Under the pieces are notes generated by a model. That model did no database searches, was not told where the DNA came from, and saw only the letters and a list, made by a program, of their open reading frames with translations. A DNA stretch of 64,000 bases from positions 29,118,962-29,182,961 of the forward strand of contig OY804589.1 of assembly GCA_963680875.1 (NCBI GenBank). The letters run 5' to 3'. Positions 24,575-35,009 of this stretch are shown piece after piece (positions within the stretch are counted from its first letter, which is position 1; the number at the start of each line of letters is the position of its first letter). The translations under genes and the position numbers were made by a program. The DNA is from Bathymodiolus brooksi. Taxonomy: Eukaryota; Mollusca; Bivalvia; Mytilida; Modiolidae.

Positions 24575-24785
24575 ACATGAAATTTACCGAAGTGGGAGGT
24601 TTGGCGCCTTAAAATCTGATTCAACCCACCATTTCTTTAGAAATGCCTGTACCAAGTCAGGGTCATTACGGTTTTCACAGTTTTCGGTTGTTGACTGATT
24701 TTGTCTGTTTATATAATTATGAGTTTTGACTTTCCCTTTGTAAGATTGTTCGGAGTTCGGTAATTTTGTTATTACCTTTATTTAT
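24575..24785. repeat. Dispersed repeat, family R3, copy 2
   Basis: Inverse of the 1262-1530 copy over about 200 bp, ending GGAGTTCGGTAATTTTGTTA. Confidence 0.72.
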
Positions 24786-25042
24786 TAATTAATTATTACT
24801 TAGTGGGGTCGTATTGTTAAATCTTTATATTGTCGACCACTTTTTTCCTTGTCTTCTGTTTTCTTTTGGCCATTGTATTCTCTATCATTCTCCGAATTAC
24901 GGCTTCTGATTACCCATTTGGCATCTTCAAACTTTTCTCCCTTTTCAGCAAATACACGTTAGAAACAAAACGAAGGGACAACCAAGAATAGATAATCCAG
25001 AGAATCCAGCAACATTGAGTAATCAAGACACAGGACGAAGAC

Positions 25043-25046
<4 letters not shown>

Positions 25047-25078
<32 letters not shown>
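25047..25078. repeat. Poly(A) tract
   Basis: An uninterrupted run of about 32 A residues. It follows a fragment of a dispersed repeat (24985-25045) that also occurs near 43240-43330; no gene end is evident. Confidence 0.9.
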
Positions 25079-25080
<2 letters not shown>

Positions 25081-25184
25081 AAGTAACAAATTTATAACAA
25101 ACAAGTACTACACTTGTCCAACTGTAAAGAACTGCAAAATCCTGACACTATTTAGCTGAAATACTGCTAAAGTTGGCGTTAAGT

Positions 25185-25185
25185 C

Positions 25186-25243
<58 letters not shown>
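25185..25243. repeat. (CAAT)n microsatellite
   Basis: About 14 copies of CAAT directly left of the 68-bp array, preceded by a SINE-like tail fragment (TTTAGCTGAAATACTGCTAAAG, about 25150-25180). It probably began as the simple 3' tail of that SINE. Confidence 0.9.
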
Positions 25244-25257
25244 TGACATAGTTTTAG

Positions 25258-28043
25258 TTTACCTCCAGTAGTATGTACTGCAACCAAATCGTCTTCTCCT
25301 ATTAGACTCGACGGTGTGTACTCTGCTTACCTCCAGTAGTATATGCTGCAACCAAAGCGTCTTCTCCTATTAGACTCGACGTTTTGTACTTTGCTTACCT
25401 CCAGTAGTATATGCTGCAACCAAAGCGTCTTCTCCTATTAGACTCGACGTTTTGTACTTTGCTTACCTCCAGTAGTATATGCTGCAACCAAAGCGTCTTC
25501 TCCTATTAGACTCGACGTTTTGTACTTTGCTTACCTCCAGTAGTATATGCTGCAACCAAAGCGTCTTCTCCTATTAGACTCGACGTTTTGTACTCTGCTT
25601 ACCTCCTGTAGTATATGCTGCAACCAAAGCGTCTTCTCCTATTAGACTCGACGTGTTGTACTCTGCTTACCTCCAGTAGTATATGCTGCAACCAAATCGT
25701 CTTCTCCTATTAGACTCGACGTTGTGTACTCTGCTTACCTCCAGTAGTATGTGCTGCAACCAAAGCGTCTTCTCCTATTAGACTCGACGTTGTGTACTCT
25801 GCTTACCTCCAGTAGTATATGCTGCAACCAAAGCGTCTTCTCCTATTAGACTCGACGTTTTGTACTTTGCTTACCTCCAGTAGTATGTGCTGCAACCAAA
25901 GCGTCTTCTCCTATTAGACTCGACGGTGTGTACTCTGCTTACCTCCAGTAGTATGTGCTGCAACCAAAGCGTCTTCTCCTATTAGACTCGACGTTTTGTA
26001 CTTTGCTTACCTCCAGTAGTATATGCTGCAACCAAAGCGTCTTCTCCTATTAGACTCGACGTTTTGTACTTTGCTTACCTCCAGTAGTATATGCTGCAAC
26101 CAAAGCGTCTTCTCCTATTAGACTCGACGTTTTGTACTCTGCTTACCTCCAGTAGTATATGCTGCAACCAAAGCGTCTTCTCCTATTAGACTCGACGTGT
26201 TGTACTCTGCTTACCTCCAGTAGTATATGCTGCAACCAAATCGTCTTCTCCTATTAGACTCGACGTTGTGTACTCTGCTTACCTCCAGTAGTATGTGCTG
26301 CAACCAAAGCGTCTTCTCCTATTAGACTCGACGTTGTGTACTCTGCTTACCTCCAGTAGTATATGCTGCAACCAAAGCGTCTTCTCCTATTAGACTCGAC
26401 GTTTTGTACTTTGCTTACCTCCAGTAGTATGTGCTGCAACCAAAGCGTCTTCTCCTATTAGACTCGACGGTGTGTACTCTGCTTACCTCCAGTAGTATGT
26501 GCTGCAACCAAAGCGTCTTCTCCTATTAGACTCGACGTTTTGTACTTTGCTTACCTCCAGTAGTATGTGCTGCAACCAAAGCGTCTTCTCCTATTAGACT
26601 CGACGTTTTGTAATCTGCTTACCTCCAGTAGTATATGCTGCAACCAAAGCGTCTTCTCCTATTAGACTCGACGTTTTGTACTCTGCTTACCTCCAGTAGT
26701 ATATGCTGCAACCAAAGTGTCTTCTCCTATTAGACTCGACGTTTTGTACTCTGCTTACCTCCAGTAGTATATGCTGCAACCAAAGCGTCTTCTCCTATTA
26801 GACTCGACGTTTTGTAATCTGCTTACCTCCAGTAGTATATGCTGCAACCAAAGCGTCTTCTCCTATTAGACTCGACGTTTTGTACTCTGCTTACCTCCAG
26901 TAGTATATGCTGCAACCAAAGCGTCTTCTCCTATTAGACTCGACGTTTTGTAATCTGCTTACCTCCAGTAGTATATGCTGCAACCAAAGCGTCTTCTCCT
27001 ATTAGACTCGACGTTTTGTACTTTGCTTACCTCCAGTAGTATATGCTGCAACCAAAGCGTCTTCTCCTATTAGACTCGGCGTTTTGTACTTTGCTTACCT
27101 CCAGTAGTATATGCTGCAACCAAATCGTCTTCTCCTATTAGACTCGACGTTTTGTACTTTGCTTACCTCCAGTAGTATATGCTGCAACCAAAGTGTCTTC
27201 TCCTATTAGACTCGACGTTTGTACTCTGCTTACCTCCAGTAGTATATGCTGCAACCAAATCGTCTTCTCCTATTAGACTCGACGTTTTGTACTTTGCTTA
27301 CCTCCAGTAGTATATGCTGCAACCAAAACGTCTTCTCCTATTAGACTCGACGTTTTGTACTCTCCTTACCTCCAGTAGTATATGCTGCAACCAAATCGTC
27401 TTCTCCTATTAGACTCGACGTTTTGTACTTTGCTTACCTCCAGTAGTATATGCTGCAACCAAAGTGTCTTCTCCTATTAGACTCGACGTTTTGTACTCTG
27501 CTTACCTCCAGTAGTATATGCTGCAACCAAAGCGTCTTCTCCTATTAGACTCGACGTTTTGTACTTTGCTTACCTCCAGTAGTATGTGCTGCAACCAAAT
27601 CGTCTTCTCCTATTAGACTCGACGTTTTGTACTCTGCTTACCTCCAGTAGTATGTACTGCAACCAATTCGTCTTCTCCTATTAGACTCGACGTTTTGTAC
27701 TCTGCTTACCTCCAGTAGTATATACTGCAGCCAAATCGTCTTCTCCTATTAGACTCGACGTTTTGTACTCTGCTTACCTCCAGTAGTATGTGCTGCAACC
27801 AAATCGTCTTCTCCTATTAGACTCGACGTTTTGTACTTTGCTTACCTCTAGTAGTATGTGCTGCAACCAAAGCGTCTTCTCCTATTAGACTCGACGTTTT
27901 GTACTTTGCTTACCTCCAGTAGTATGTACTGCAGCCAAATCGTCTTCTCCTATTAGACTCGACGTTTTGTACTTTGCTTACCTCCAGTAGTATGTACTGC
28001 AACCAAATCGTCTTCTCCTATTAGACTCGACGTTTTGTACTTT
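25258..28043 (-). repeat. 68-bp minisatellite made of a whole exon plus GTAAGC (about 41 copies)
   Basis: Each 68-bp unit equals the complete 62-bp exon 9 followed by six intron bases GTAAGC, head to tail from 28043 to 25258. Copies differ at a few sites, mainly CAAAGCG/CAAATCG/CAAAGTG on the plus strand and GTACTTTGC/GTACTCTGC at the joint. Variant patterns repeat with an eight-unit period: for example the ACGTGTTG variant at 25651 and 26195 is 544 bp apart, so blocks were duplicated after the unit array arose. Nearly every unit retains the donor GGAG|GTAAGC; the last unit has GTAAAC. The array most likely lies in intron 9. Confidence 0.92.
27982..28043 (-). CDS. Receptor exon 9: juxtamembrane tail exon and founder of 68-bp array
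   Basis: A 62-bp exon, phase 2 to phase 1, with acceptor TTTGACCAG and donor GGAG|GTAAGC. It encodes KYKTSSLIGEDDLVAVHTTG. It is the first transcribed copy of a 68-bp tandem repeat that continues to 25258; only this copy has the unique acceptor in front. Reading through its donor into the next repeat gives TAA after about a dozen codons, so use of the first donor is the only open choice. The codon after GED varies between array copies (GAT, GCT, ACT, GTT), but the exon edges hardly vary. Confidence 0.7.
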
Positions 28044-29259
28044 CTGGTCAAAGCAACGATTATCCTTACAGAACTACATCTGTGAAAAGATAAAATTTCT
28101 ATCATATGGTCGTGTTCAATTGATATCGATTGCCTTCTTAGATAACGAATGAATGAGAGTATGTTTTGAAAATTGACATATTCTTTGTTTGGGAGTTGAC
28201 TCATAATATTTTGTTTGAGACTTAACTTATGTTTTGTTTGAGGGTTGACTCATGTTTTTCGAGTTGACAATTTGAATATGATTTGAAAGTTTACACATTT
28301 TAAATATTTCTTTTCATTTCGATATGTCTTTTTATTTACAAGACGTCAAAATTCAGTATGGACAATGCATGGACGAGTAAACCGACCTGCGCAAACATGA
28401 CCTTGGAAATTCCCACTTCAAATAAACATCGTACGTCACGATGAAAAAAACAATTTTGCGTTCACGTGAATTCACGTATATATGCGAAGGACGATTAACT
28501 TCGTAGGAACCGAAGCTTTATTACTGGATATAATTCATTTTGATTTTCTTATCACGCTCACAGTTGATATTATAGTATTTGAAGAAAAAATGGGTTGTAT
28601 CCAAATGTGTAAAATACGTCAAAATTATGTGATTCTGCGTAGAGAGATTAGAATAGAGGCACTAAAAGGGAAAATATTTAATTTTAATGAAAATAACGAA
28701 AATCACAGAGTGTACCCGGGTGCCTGTGAACGCGCTTTGTAAGTATTTATCATTGATTGATTGAATTTGTATGTTGAAATCTGTACCTTCTTAAAAGCTA
28801 AAATAGTAAAACTTGATTTCATTTATTTATACTTTGAATGGGAATTCCCTTCATTGCGCACATCAGTTGGGGCATTACGTATTATTCTCCCTTAGCGATT
28901 GGTTCATCGTATTTGACGTCGTTGTGTAGGTTTCCACTGGAAAGTGTTTGCGCAGGTCAGTTTGTTGTGATTGGTTTTTAAAATTGTGACATACAATGTT
29001 TATGTCTGTTTTGAATGGGTTTAGTCTGCGCAGGTTCAGATCTTTGTCCATACTGAATTTTGACGGAATGTTCAGACTTCCCAAAGTTATGTTTTGAAAG
29101 TTGGCGACGCATGAATTACGTGTTGTAATCATATTATGCTTGCTTAGAATCATTCGTTGTTATAATATTTTTATGACAAAATTACGGGAAGCCTTTAGTG
29201 TTACTAGAAAACCTACCAAAATCTCTGACATTTCGTGTTAGTTTAGCTTGAATACTGAC

Positions 29260-29344
29260 CTTGGTTTACATAAGATAACAGCTATCACAGCAATGATCAC
29301 CAACACAAGTAAAATAGATGGAACCAAAATGAGCCATATATTGT
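29260..29344 (-). CDS. Receptor exon 8: transmembrane helix
   Basis: An 85-bp exon with acceptor TTTTTTCAG and donor AAG|GTCAGT, phase 1 to phase 2. It encodes a short D-N-I-W start, then about 23 uninterrupted hydrophobic residues (core LVPSILLVLVIIAVIAVIL) and ends C-K-P-R. Joined to the next exon the sequence reads C-K-P-R-K-Y-K, a basic stop-transfer signal, so the topology is type I with the tail inside the cell. Phase agreement on both sides makes this one of the safest exons of the model. Confidence 0.8.
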
Positions 29345-29514
29345 CTGAAAAAAATACAAAAATATGACAAAATTGTAAAACATTGTTCGAAAAAAACTTG
29401 TGTGATATGACACAAATACTGGTACATTGTCTGCAAATATCTCAAAGTTAAATGGTCGTTCCCATAGACTAGTCATAAATATTTTTCAGAACAAATATCC
29501 AAAAAGGTCTCTAG

Positions 29515-29772
29515 ATGGCATCGTGGTCGTATGGTAGTTGGATTTACAACTACATATGCAATCGGTGCCTATTACCACTTAAGTTGTGAGCTCGAATTCA
29601 GCACTTTCCGAGGTGCACTCGATACAACCTTATGTGATAAAGTTTGTCAATGACTGCGGCAAATCGGTGGTTTTCTCCTAGTACTCCGGTTTACTCCACC
29701 AATAAAACTGACCGCATTCAAAGATATAACTGAAATATTGTTGAAAGTGACGTTAAACACCATAGCCCTATC
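29515..29772 (+). mobile_element. SINE family B, full length, in receptor intron 7
   Basis: From GGCATCGTGGTCGTATGGTA to GTGACGTTAAACACCATAGC. It sits antisense to the receptor between exons 7 and 8. Confidence 0.8.
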
Positions 29773-29868
29773 TCTACAAATGTCTAAAGTTTTTATTGTT
29801 TTCCCCTCTGCTGGCTAAAATATACATCTTAGCATGAGCACGAAACGCTAAATGGTATTTAAACTCAC

Positions 29869-30003
29869 CTCTAACATCCTCCATCTCAATAATACATGCT
29901 ACTGGTAATGTATGGTCAGTACATGAAATAATCTGGATGTCGGTAACTGTTCTATGTATAACTCTAGATGCAACACAAAAATATTCTTCTTTCCTATTTA
30001 CAT
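29869..30003 (-). CDS. Receptor exon 7: C-type-lectin-like domain, C-terminal part
   Basis: A 135-bp exon, phase 1 to phase 1, flanked by GATGTTTCAG and GTGAGT. It encodes EEYFCVASRV, IQIISCTDHT and LPVACIIEMED. The three cysteines (F-C, S-C, A-C-I-I) match the conserved last cysteines of a C-type-lectin-like domain, with V-A-C-I-I standing for the usual F-I-C-E. No WND motif is present. The next exon is the membrane helix, so this domain lies directly outside the membrane. Confidence 0.75.
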
Positions 30004-30169
30004 CTGAAACATCGAAAATATGCTTTGAAACAACAAACACAAAATATATTAGATGGAATCAATATTATCTTTTAAACAGAACTATAATAAACTTCGATTA
30101 AATCTCTATGCTGATAGACATGTTGGAAATAGTTTTCAGAAGAAAATGATTTAGTTTGCAGTCTCTATA

Positions 30170-30332
30170 CAGGGGCGGATCCAGAGGGGGGCGCACCCCC
30201 CCCCTAAAATTGGAAAAAATTATGATTTTTTCACACGAAATACCCCAAACAATTTTCGCGCCTCCCTTCGCTCGGCGCAATTTTTTAAGTGCTCCCCCCC
30301 CTAACTTGAAATCCTGGATCCACCCCTGCTAT
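30170..30332. mobile_element. MITE with GGATCC ends, copy 2 (best preserved)
   Basis: CAGGGGCGGATCCAGAGGGG at the left and TCCTGGATCCACCCCTG at the right form inverted ends, about 160 bp in all. It lies in receptor intron 6. Confidence 0.85.
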
Positions 30333-30446
30333 AGTTAGGAAAACCAAGGTTCTTCTCCCGCAGGCATATGTGTTCTTGGCTAACCTATTTAGGTCATTTG
30401 GTTTACTTACTCCCAAAGACGTTGACTTTCCAATCTTTTGACTTTG

Positions 30447-30682
30447 AACGTACATGATGTAGGTTATTCTAGAACGTACATGATGTAGGTTATTCTAGAA
30501 CGTACATGATGTAGGTTATTCTAGAACGTACATGATGTAAGTTATTCTAGAACGTACATGATGTAGGTTATTCTAGAACGTACATGATGTAGGTTATTCT
30601 AGAACGTACATGTTGTAGGTTATTCTAGAACGTACATGATGTAGGTTATTCTAGAACGTACATGATGTAGGTTATTCTAGAA
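30447..30682. repeat. 26-bp minisatellite (9 copies) inside a dispersed repeat
   Basis: Unit GAACGTACATGATGTAGGTT-ATTCTA. It is an amplified segment of the dispersed family that ends ATATCTACGTTTTTATTA at 30720. Confidence 0.9.
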
Positions 30683-30892
30683 ATGTGTTGTGTCCACTAA
30701 ATTAGATATCTACGTTTTTATTAGAATACATTCACATTAATCCCGACATATAACAGATTTTCCTATGACATCGTAATTTTGAATTTTGATTTTTATCATC
30801 TCTCCACCCACCACCACATTCCGTGCTAAAAAAGAAAAGAAAACTATGATCTCTCCCTTCCTTCAATTCATGTTCAGCAGTAGTTATATTAC

Positions 30893-31060
30893 CTTTCATA
30901 TTATAGAACTTCAAACCACGTACAGTAGATGTCCAAAATTGTCCTTGTGGCACGTCTGATTTAGAATTGTTGTCCCTAAAATCTGATATGGAACTGAGAA
31001 AAGAGTTTATGTGATTGTATATGCAGTAGTTTAAAGCATCTTTCCACGTCTGTATGGGAC
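30893..31060 (-). CDS. Receptor exon 6: C-type-lectin-like domain, N-terminal part
   Basis: A 168-bp exon, phase 1 to phase 1, acceptor TTTATACAG and donor GTAATA. It encodes PIQTWKDALNYC, then FLSSISDFRDNN and GQFWTSTVRG. W-x-x-A-x-x-Y-C followed by a hydrophobic L-x-x-I and an F-W-T core is the standard first half of a C-type-lectin-like domain. The exon lacks the EPN/QPD and WND calcium-site motifs that sugar-binding lectins use, so ligand binding, if any, may not be the classical calcium-dependent type. The second half is in exon 7. Confidence 0.75.
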
Positions 31061-31299
31061 CTGTATAAAAAATGTCTTTAGCTACAATGATAAAATGTAT
31101 GGTCATATATATCTCCTTTTATATTCCGCAAGATTTTAAAATCAGACTAATGGACAAATGTATTGCACTATGCCTCTCCACTATAAAGCCAAGATATTAT
31201 CCGTAAGGGTGATGGTCAACAACAAGCAAATTCTACCACTGGCCCTGCCTTTGAGTTAATGATTGTTGCTTAACGCCAAAATGAGCATTTATTCAGCTA

Positions 31300-31475
31300 T
31301 TTAACCCCGGTATTTAGTGGGGTTCATGTTACTCGATCTATAGTTTTATATGTATGTTTTGTAGATCGTTGTTTGTTCTTTTGTCCCTTTTCTTTTGGCC
31401 ATTGCGTTATCTGTTCTTCTTCGATTTACGAATTCTGATTACCACTTTGGTATCTTCAAACTCTTCTATATCATG
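31300..31475. repeat. Dispersed repeat, family R1, in receptor intron 5
   Basis: Contains TATTTAGTGGGGTTCATGTT, TTTTGTAGATCGTTGTTTGT and CTTTTGGCCATTGCGTTATC. A piece of SINE tail precedes it (31250-31300). Confidence 0.72.
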
Positions 31476-32123
31476 ACAGGAACAAATTACATTCGATAAA
31501 GCGATGATGATGATGTCCGTAAAACTACATAATTGTATATTTCAATTTAACAATCACGAACCCACATGTAAGCATTTTGCTCATAAGCCTCACTCCTCAA
31601 TCTATGATCATATATATTACATGTAAAAACAATAATTGTTTATCCATCTTCAATTATTCAAATATATAACCTGAAAGCAATTATTTATTATTTCTTTTAC
31701 ATCCCCCCCAAAAGAAAATACAAACAAATAAATAAACAAACAAACAAAGCAAAACAAAAAAGCAAAAAAAAAAAACCAAAAACAAACAAACAAAAAAACA
31801 AATAAACAAAAAAACAAAAACAAAACAAAACTGCAATGTAATGCACAGCTATATTGTGATAATATGCTCCGTGTGGGCACCATAATTTTGTAAAGTCTTG
31901 TTTCTACATATACGAGGATATATTTTCTATCCAAGTTGTAATATTGTTTTCTGCATTAAAGAGTATCTTAGAGCACATAAACAATTAACTAAATAGCTAA
32001 CACACAACTAGAACAAAATTGTAGATGCTTTTTCTTTTACAAGCAAATTTGATAGACAAACGGACACAACATCAGACAAATGGACAGACAGTCATGGTGC
32101 CATTTCAATAGTTCTGAACTTAC

Positions 32124-32303
32124 ATTTGTAATTTCTAGTAGAAGAAAAATACTCACACATTTCTCTTTTATGCTCTGTGCACACCATAGAATGATTCGTC
32201 ATACATGTATTTGGTCTGTAACATCCGGTGGTGACACTTGATGATCCAATGTCATACAATAGACAATTACCACTAAAGCTACCAGCACACTCGTCGAACT
32301 GAG
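32124..32303 (-). CDS. Receptor exon 5: cysteine-rich linker into lectin-like domain
   Basis: The exon begins after TTATTTCAG and encodes about 60 residues rich in cysteine, including FDECAGSFSGNCLLYD, TGCYRPNTC and MVCTEHKREMC. It is phase 1 to phase 1. Two good donors are present: T|GTAAGT at the end given here and T|GTGAGT 33 bp earlier (exon end 32157). Both leave the same phase and both make a cysteine when joined to exon 6. No known domain was recognised for the first part; the last part probably forms the first strand and first cysteine of the C-type-lectin-like fold that continues in exon 6. Confidence 0.7.
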
Positions 32304-32814
32304 CTGAAATAAATAATGGCATAATGAAAACGTAGATATCAAATTTAGTGCGCGCCACGCGTTTCTAGAATAACCTTCAATAATTTATCATAAGGTACGA
32401 TAGTCAAAATATTGGAATGTCCAATAATTTATTTATGCACCAATAAAACGTAAACAATGAAAACTAGGTCAAAACCATATCGGATATTTCTCAAATAAAA
32501 TTCAGCTTGTATCGTCTTTTGAAGTCAAACAAAAGATTAAAGCATTGATCTATGGTTAAAGAAATTAAATTTGGTAATTAAAGCTATCTAATTAAAACAG
32601 TTATGTAATCAAAACAGAAATGAAAATAATCATCCCGTCAAGTTTATCTGTGATTTATTGATAAAGGGACTTAGTTATCAAAACAAAAGTTATTTACAAA
32701 TATTAATGAATTGCCTCTTTGATGTCCATTTAATTAAAGATGATCAAACAACGTCTACATGTAAAAAAATTGTTTAAAAAGTTTTTAAATTCCATATAAT
32801 TATTTTTATTATTC

Positions 32815-32955
32815 AGTACCGAAATTTTCAGTACCGAGATGTCCAGTATCGAGTACCGAGATGTCCAGTATCGAGTACCGAGATGTCCAGTATCGAGTAC
32901 CGAGATGTCCAGTACCAAGTACCGAGATGTCCCATATGTTCAGTACCGAGATGTC
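32815..32955. repeat. 22-bp minisatellite (about 6 copies)
   Basis: Unit GTACCGAGATGTCCAGTATC with variants, in receptor intron 4. Confidence 0.85.
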
Positions 32956-32984
32956 CTGATACCATACCATTAGCTTCGCCTGTT

Positions 32985-33140
32985 TCATATTAAATTTAGT
33001 GCGCGCCACGTGTTTCTAGAATAACCTTCAATAACTTATCATAATATTGGAAGGTTTAATAATTTATAAGTTTTTGGAAGCAAGAAAACTAAAGGGCCTA
33101 AATAACATAATGAATTCAGCTAAGGTTTCTGAGGGATATT
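32985..33140. repeat. Dispersed repeat, family R2
   Basis: TTAGTGCGCGCCACGTGTTT, TAGAATAACCTTCAATAACT and AAAGGGCCTAAATAACATAA. A shorter copy at 32330-32395 touches receptor exon 5's acceptor side. Confidence 0.72.
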
Positions 33141-33184
33141 TACCCTAGCTTAAATACTAATAATAAAACTTTATTTTGGTATTT

Positions 33185-33388
33185 GCTTGATTGAAGGTGT
33201 TTAACGCCATTTTCAACAATATTTCAGTTATATCGTGGGGGTCAGTTTTCTGAACTTGATCAGATAATGTTGTACACCTCGCCCTGATCGAGATTCGAAC
33301 TCACATAATCTAGCTGTAGTGGTACTCACTGATTGCAAAGATAGTTTTAAATCCAACTACCATACGATTACGGCCTCGATGGTCCCAT
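33185..33388 (-). mobile_element. SINE family B, internal deletion, in receptor intron 4
   Basis: Reverse copy from GGTGTTTAACGCCATTTTCA to CATACGATTACGGCCTCGAT. The middle part is shortened. Confidence 0.75.
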
Positions 33389-33389
33389 T

Positions 33390-34740
33390 ATTTGGAATCT
33401 GTATATTTCATATATAAATATATATGTAACAAGCCATGTCAGTGCCGAAACACAGTACACTGACTACTATTTTAATTAAAAGTGTATGCTTGTATGATCT
33501 TTTTTATTTACTATCCACTTACAGCTTATGACATTCAGTATCAAGTCACTTCAAGCGACCAATCAGCGACGAGGCTACGAGATCGAGAGACATTGCATAT
33601 GAAAACATAAGCCGTTTATGGGAAGTACAGAGAGCTACTAAGATATGTGAATGAAATACTAGATCCTCAAAATAAAAACAAAAAAGAATTAAAAGGACAC
33701 AGTAAATTTATTTTGATAGTAGACATTAAAGACATGTCGCATTAACATTTTTTTAATTCAAACAAGTTCTCATTCAAATTCACCCTCTTCATTCTGAAAG
33801 ACCAACAATCTAATGTGTCTTGCTCAAATCCATTTGTTTCATTGTCAGGCACAGCCAATTTAACGAGAAATGTAATTATTTGCATTTTTATGTTTTGATA
33901 ACAAGATATTTATAGTCACTTAACGTACTATTTCACGGTAAAGACCTTTCAATTGATCTCGGGCAATTGACTTTTTATTATTATTGCCTTTTTCCGGGAA
34001 AAGTTTGAAGAGATCAATCATTAGGATCAGTTCACTTATAATATTCGACTGGTTCCTGAAGTGAGCTGGTTTACTAGGTACTTCGACTTTGAGTTATATA
34101 TCACAGGAAAAACCTTTCTATTTATCACGGGAATTTGACTTTTTATTATTAACTCCTGTATTCGGGAAAATGTTTGAGTAGATTTAGCCTAGACCAATCA
34201 TAAGTATCCGTTTATCTATAAGGTACAGATGACAACCAGCTCATGTAGAGTTATGTTCGACTGGTTTCTGAAATGAGCTTGCTTATTAGAATTTCGACAT
34301 AGCGTACTATATATCACGTGATATGATCATTGCCTTGTTCCGGGAAATGTTTGATGAGATCTAGCCAAACACGATCAATCGTAAGTATCTATTCACCAAT
34401 AAAGCACACATTGATGAACAGCTCATGTCGAGTTGTGTTCGACTGGTTCTGAAGTGAACTGGTTTATTAGGTACTTACCGGTGCTTGGTGGTTTCCGAGG
34501 CTTCTTATATATTCCATCTAGAACTAATAATTATTGTATATAGCGTAATGCAACTACAGAATGTTCAAGTTTCCCTCTCATAAAGCTACACCCTCTGCAG
34601 TAAAAAAGTACCTAACAAGAGGGTTGTCTCTCTCGAGAGGGGACAATTCAATGATATCTTGCCATCTTAAATCTGGCCTTATAAGAGGGATGGCCTTTGG
34701 TGATAGTGACCTTATAAGATTAGTGTATAAGTAGATACCG
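33390..34740. other. Receptor intron 4, right part
   Basis: Three imperfect copies of a segment of about 200 bp with GGGAAAA(TG)TTTGA, GATCAATCAT and TTCGACTGGTT(C/T)CTGAA occur near 33980-34060, 34160-34280 and 34340-34470: an old tandem repeat. No exon recognised. Confidence 0.5.
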
Positions 34741-34747
34741 ATCTTAC

Positions 34748-34880
34748 CAGATCTGTAGTATACTGTCGCAACGTTACTTTCATCTGTTGCACAAAGGAGT
34801 TCATTGTTAAAGCCACAAGGTGTCGTTGAACACGATTTGTCTCTGGTATTATTTTTATCCAAACAAAAACATTTAGACTC
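34748..34880 (-). CDS. Receptor exon 4: second half of WSC domain
   Basis: A 133-bp exon, phase 0 to phase 1, with acceptor TTTTTTTAAAG and donor GTAAGAT. It encodes ESKCFCLDKNN, then SCSTTPCGFNNELLCA and ends VYYRS. C-F-C ... C-S-x-x-P-C ... L-C ... V-Y-Y is the typical C-terminal half of a WSC domain. Joined to exon 3 it gives one complete domain of about 80 residues with the expected eight or so cysteines. The acceptor is next to an (AAAC)n simple repeat at 34886-34940, whose minus strand supplies a T-rich tract. Confidence 0.8.
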
Positions 34881-34885
34881 CTTTA

Positions 34886-34942
34886 AAAAAACAAACAAAC
34901 AAACAAACAAACAAACAAACAAACAAACAAAACAAACAAAAA
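34886..34942. repeat. (AAAC)n microsatellite at WSC exon acceptor
   Basis: About 13 copies of AAAC starting 6 bp from receptor exon 4. On the transcribed strand it forms a GTTT-rich pyrimidine-like tract. A similar A/C-rich stretch is at 31715-31830. Confidence 0.9.
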
Positions 34943-35009
34943 GAAAAACAATGTTGAATTTAGGCAAATATACAAACACGAACAAAAATATAATTCTGAT
35001 TAATAGTTA

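Noticed and set aside
25258..28043. Regularly spaced repeats as a CRISPR array
   Set aside because: Units are contiguous with no unique spacers, and the setting is a spliced eukaryotic gene.
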